From contig NZ_CH902584.1 in NCBI RefSeq assembly GCF_000152845.1, forward strand, positions 1,856 through 65,855: a stretch of DNA of 64,000 nt, given 5' to 3'. A program made the position numbers and the translations under genes. Shown piece after piece: positions 62,515 to 64,000 of the stretch (position 1 is the first letter of the stretch; the number at the start of each line of letters is the position of its first letter). Below the pieces are notes generated by a model. It did not search any database. It saw only the letters and a program-made list of their open reading frames with translations, and was not told the DNA's origin. The stretch comes from Roseovarius sp. 217. Its GTDB lineage: Bacteria > Pseudomonadota > Alphaproteobacteria > Rhodobacterales > Rhodobacteraceae.

Positions 62515-63450
62515 CTACTCGGCGGCGGTATCCAACAACACGGCTTCAACGCGACGGTTGCTCTCCCGTCCGTCGCCGGTGGTGTTCGGGGCCAAGGGTG
62601 CCAGATAGCCAATGCCATGCGCTTCGAGTTGGGTAGCAGGCACACCGTGAATTTCCGTCAGAACGCTCAGCACCGCCTCTGCACGCGACCGTGAAAGGGC
62701 GATATTCCCCTCCAACCCGCCCGTGCTGTCCGTATGTCCAACCAGCGCAACGCGGGTGTTTGGTTTTGTCAGCAGATAGGCAGCAAGCGCCTCAAGGCTA
62801 GGATGCGGTCCCGGCCCAAGCGCATTGTCCCCAGACCCGAAATCGAGCCCCTCCAGCACCGCATGCCCGTAGCGTTTCAATGCCTGCACGACATCAGGAG
62901 GGGACGTGTCGTCGACCTCAGGGCTGCGTGGACCCGTTGCATCTGACTCCTGACCCAAGCCTGTCAGTTGGATCGTTTGCACATACCCTGTTTGCCCACT
63001 CTGGCTGACGATCAGGGCGACGTGCTCCAACTTGGCCTCAGGTCCACGGCGCGCCACAAGATAACGATAATCAAAGAGATCGATGAACATGTCGGGCGCA
63101 GGCAAGACCGGCAGGGCAAAGCGGAAATCGAACCCGCCGCACTCCTCGGCCAGACAGTCGAACATCACCTCCCATCCGGAGTCTTCCAACTGGCGTCGCA
63201 ATGGCATGAGGATTTGCAATGTCGTGACGCCCTGTGCCGGAAACCGCCAAGCGCGGCTGATGATCTGACCGTCCAGCCGCAGGCGTGGAGCGCCTTGGGT
63301 CGAGTATGGACCGATGGGCAGGATCAGCGTATCCGCCTCGCGGATCACCTCGCGTGTCATGCTGGCATTGGCAGGCAATTTGAGATCGAGCGCCTGCGCC
63401 GACCCACAGGCCAGGAACATCGACAGCAAGAGAGTGCAGGCGCTGCGCAT
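62515..63450 (-). CDS. OmpA family outer-membrane/periplasmic protein
   Basis: The 311-residue protein has a signal peptide (CTLLLSMFLACGSAQA) and an unassigned N-terminal domain of about 190 residues with a likely disulfide (FDCLAEECGGF). The C-terminal OmpA-like domain (about 195-305) binds peptidoglycan, with VALVGHTDSTGGLEGNIALS and the late NTTGDGRESNRRVE. It is convergent with kpsC, only 16 bases apart, and may be co-transcribed with the following AhpD-like gene. Confidence 0.9.
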   Translation of the reverse strand: MRSACTLLLSMFLACGSAQALDLKLPANASMTREVIREADTLILPIGPYSTQGAPRLRLDGQIISRAWRFPAQGVTTLQILMPLRRQLEDSGWEVMFDCLAEECGGFDFRFALPVLPAPDMFIDLFDYRYLVARRGPEAKLEHVALIVSQSGQTGYVQTIQLTGLGQESDATGPRSPEVDDTSPPDVVQALKRYGHAVLEGLDFGSGDNALGPGPHPSLEALAAYLLTKPNTRVALVGHTDSTGGLEGNIALSRSRAEAVLSVLTEIHGVPATQLEAHGIGYLAPLAPNTTGDGRESNRRVEAVLLDTAAE

Positions 63451-63456
63451 GCCGGA

Positions 63457-64000
63457 TCAACGGGCCTGTGCGTGATAATCGGGATTCGGCTGCATGCCCG
63501 TGGCCGAGGCAACACGATTGGTCATATTGAAGAACCCCGCGACATTGGCAATGTCCCAGATGTCGCGATCGCTCAAGCCCTGATCACGCAGCGCTTCACG
63601 GTCGGACTCGGTGATTTCCGCAGAGGCTTTGGTGACCTTTTCCGCAAACCCCAGCATGGTGCTCTGCCGTGCATCGAGCCGTGCGGCACGCCAGTTCATC
63701 ACCATCGCTTCGCCCAATGCCGGATCATTCGACAATTGCCGCACCGCAGCCCCATGCGCCACCTGACAATACCAGCACCGGTTGATCGAGCTGACGACAA
63801 CCGCAATCATTTCGCGCTCCAGCTTGGTCAGACCACTTGGGGCGAGCATGAGATCATTGTAGAGCGTGGTGAACGCGTTGAGCTTGTCGATGTCAAAGGC
63901 ATAGGCCTTCAGCACATTGGGGATCATACCCAGCTTTTCCGCGCAGATATCGAAGTATTTCTGCGTCGCGTCGGGCAACGGGTCGATCATCGGCAAATCA
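63457..64000 (-). CDS. AhpD-like peroxidase-related enzyme, 5' end cut by the window edge
   Basis: The frame is open to base 64000, and the family normally has 10-15 more residues at the N terminus, so the start is outside the window; a TTG at 63996 is unlikely to be the start. About 180 residues are visible. The CMD/AhpD fold with the redox motif CWYC followed by QVAHGAAVR marks the peroxidase-related group. It may reduce peroxides through the cysteine pair. It is six bases upstream of the OmpA gene on the same strand. Confidence 0.88.
   Translation of the reverse strand, partial: DLPMIDPLPDATQKYFDICAEKLGMIPNVLKAYAFDIDKLNAFTTLYNDLMLAPSGLTKLEREMIAVVVSSINRCWYCQVAHGAAVRQLSNDPALGEAMVMNWRAARLDARQSTMLGFAEKVTKASAEITESDREALRDQGLSDRDIWDIANVAGFFNMTNRVASATGMQPNPDYHAQAR

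Noticed and set aside
1..64000. Insertion sequences, prophage, integrases, CRISPR arrays or attachment sites
   Set aside because: No transposase, integrase or phage genes and no regularly spaced direct repeats were seen. The single tRNA gene has no adjacent integrase or repeated 3' end.

Overview
The window reads as chromosomal DNA of an alphaproteobacterium of the Rhodobacterales, most likely the Roseobacter group. This is inferred from several family-level signs rather than from any database match: a GC-rich sequence with strong third-position bias; a tRNA-His lacking the G-1 base; an alphaproteobacterial LexA box (GTTC-N7-GTTC) in front of mmcB; an RpoH-type sigma factor next to an RluA synthase and a DUF6476 protein; a ribBX-ribH-nusB operon; Rhodobacter-type porins; and two RTX proteins ending in Hint domains. 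I see no rRNA, insertion sequence, phage or CRISPR array.

Layout. 1-14 kb: a Suv3-like helicase (cut by the left edge) and TPR protein, an SCP2/hydrolase pair, an FAH-family enzyme, oligoendopeptidase F, a DksA-like zinc finger, a lipoprotein esterase, rpoH, rluA, cysK, tRNA-His and a GNAT enzyme. 14-18 kb: SOS-controlled mmcB, a 290-base block of unexplained inverted repeats, then nusB-ribH-ribBX. 18-27 kb: a LysR regulator facing an SHMT-like PLP enzyme, DUF3422, a DMT exporter, the pntAB transhydrogenase, a membrane methyltransferase and an SDR. 27-34 kb: two consecutive RTX/Hint proteins of 750 and 1427 residues. 34-45 kb: a PuuD-like amidase, photolyase with DUF2256, PepN, a lytic transglycosylase, small membrane or secreted proteins, a cold-shock protein and two tandem sulfotransferases. 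45-49 kb: two paralogous porins flanking a CMD-family gene. 49-56 kb: a catabolic operon (TetR, aminotransferase, DDAH-like hydrolase, FAD amine oxidase) facing a polar amino acid ABC transporter. 56-64 kb: DUF2189, riboflavin synthase, the capsule genes kpsS - OPX - kpsC, an OmpA protein and an AhpD-like enzyme cut by the right edge.

How the genes work together. Riboflavin synthesis is split between the 16-17 kb operon (RibBX, RibH) and riboflavin synthase at 57 kb; the RibBX C-terminal half lacks the zinc cysteines of GTP cyclohydrolase II, so a separate RibA is expected elsewhere. The 49-56 kb divergon looks like an uptake and breakdown unit for a guanidino amino acid, with methylated arginine the best guess. 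KpsS, KpsC and the outer-membrane export protein imply a Kdo-linked capsule, but the KpsMTE inner-membrane machinery is not in the window. The RTX/Hint proteins are presumably exported by a type I system that is also not here.

The most interesting items are the DDAH/ABC divergon, the paired RTX-Hint proteins, the inverted-repeat block at 14.6-14.9 kb, and a dispersed intergenic motif seen four times.
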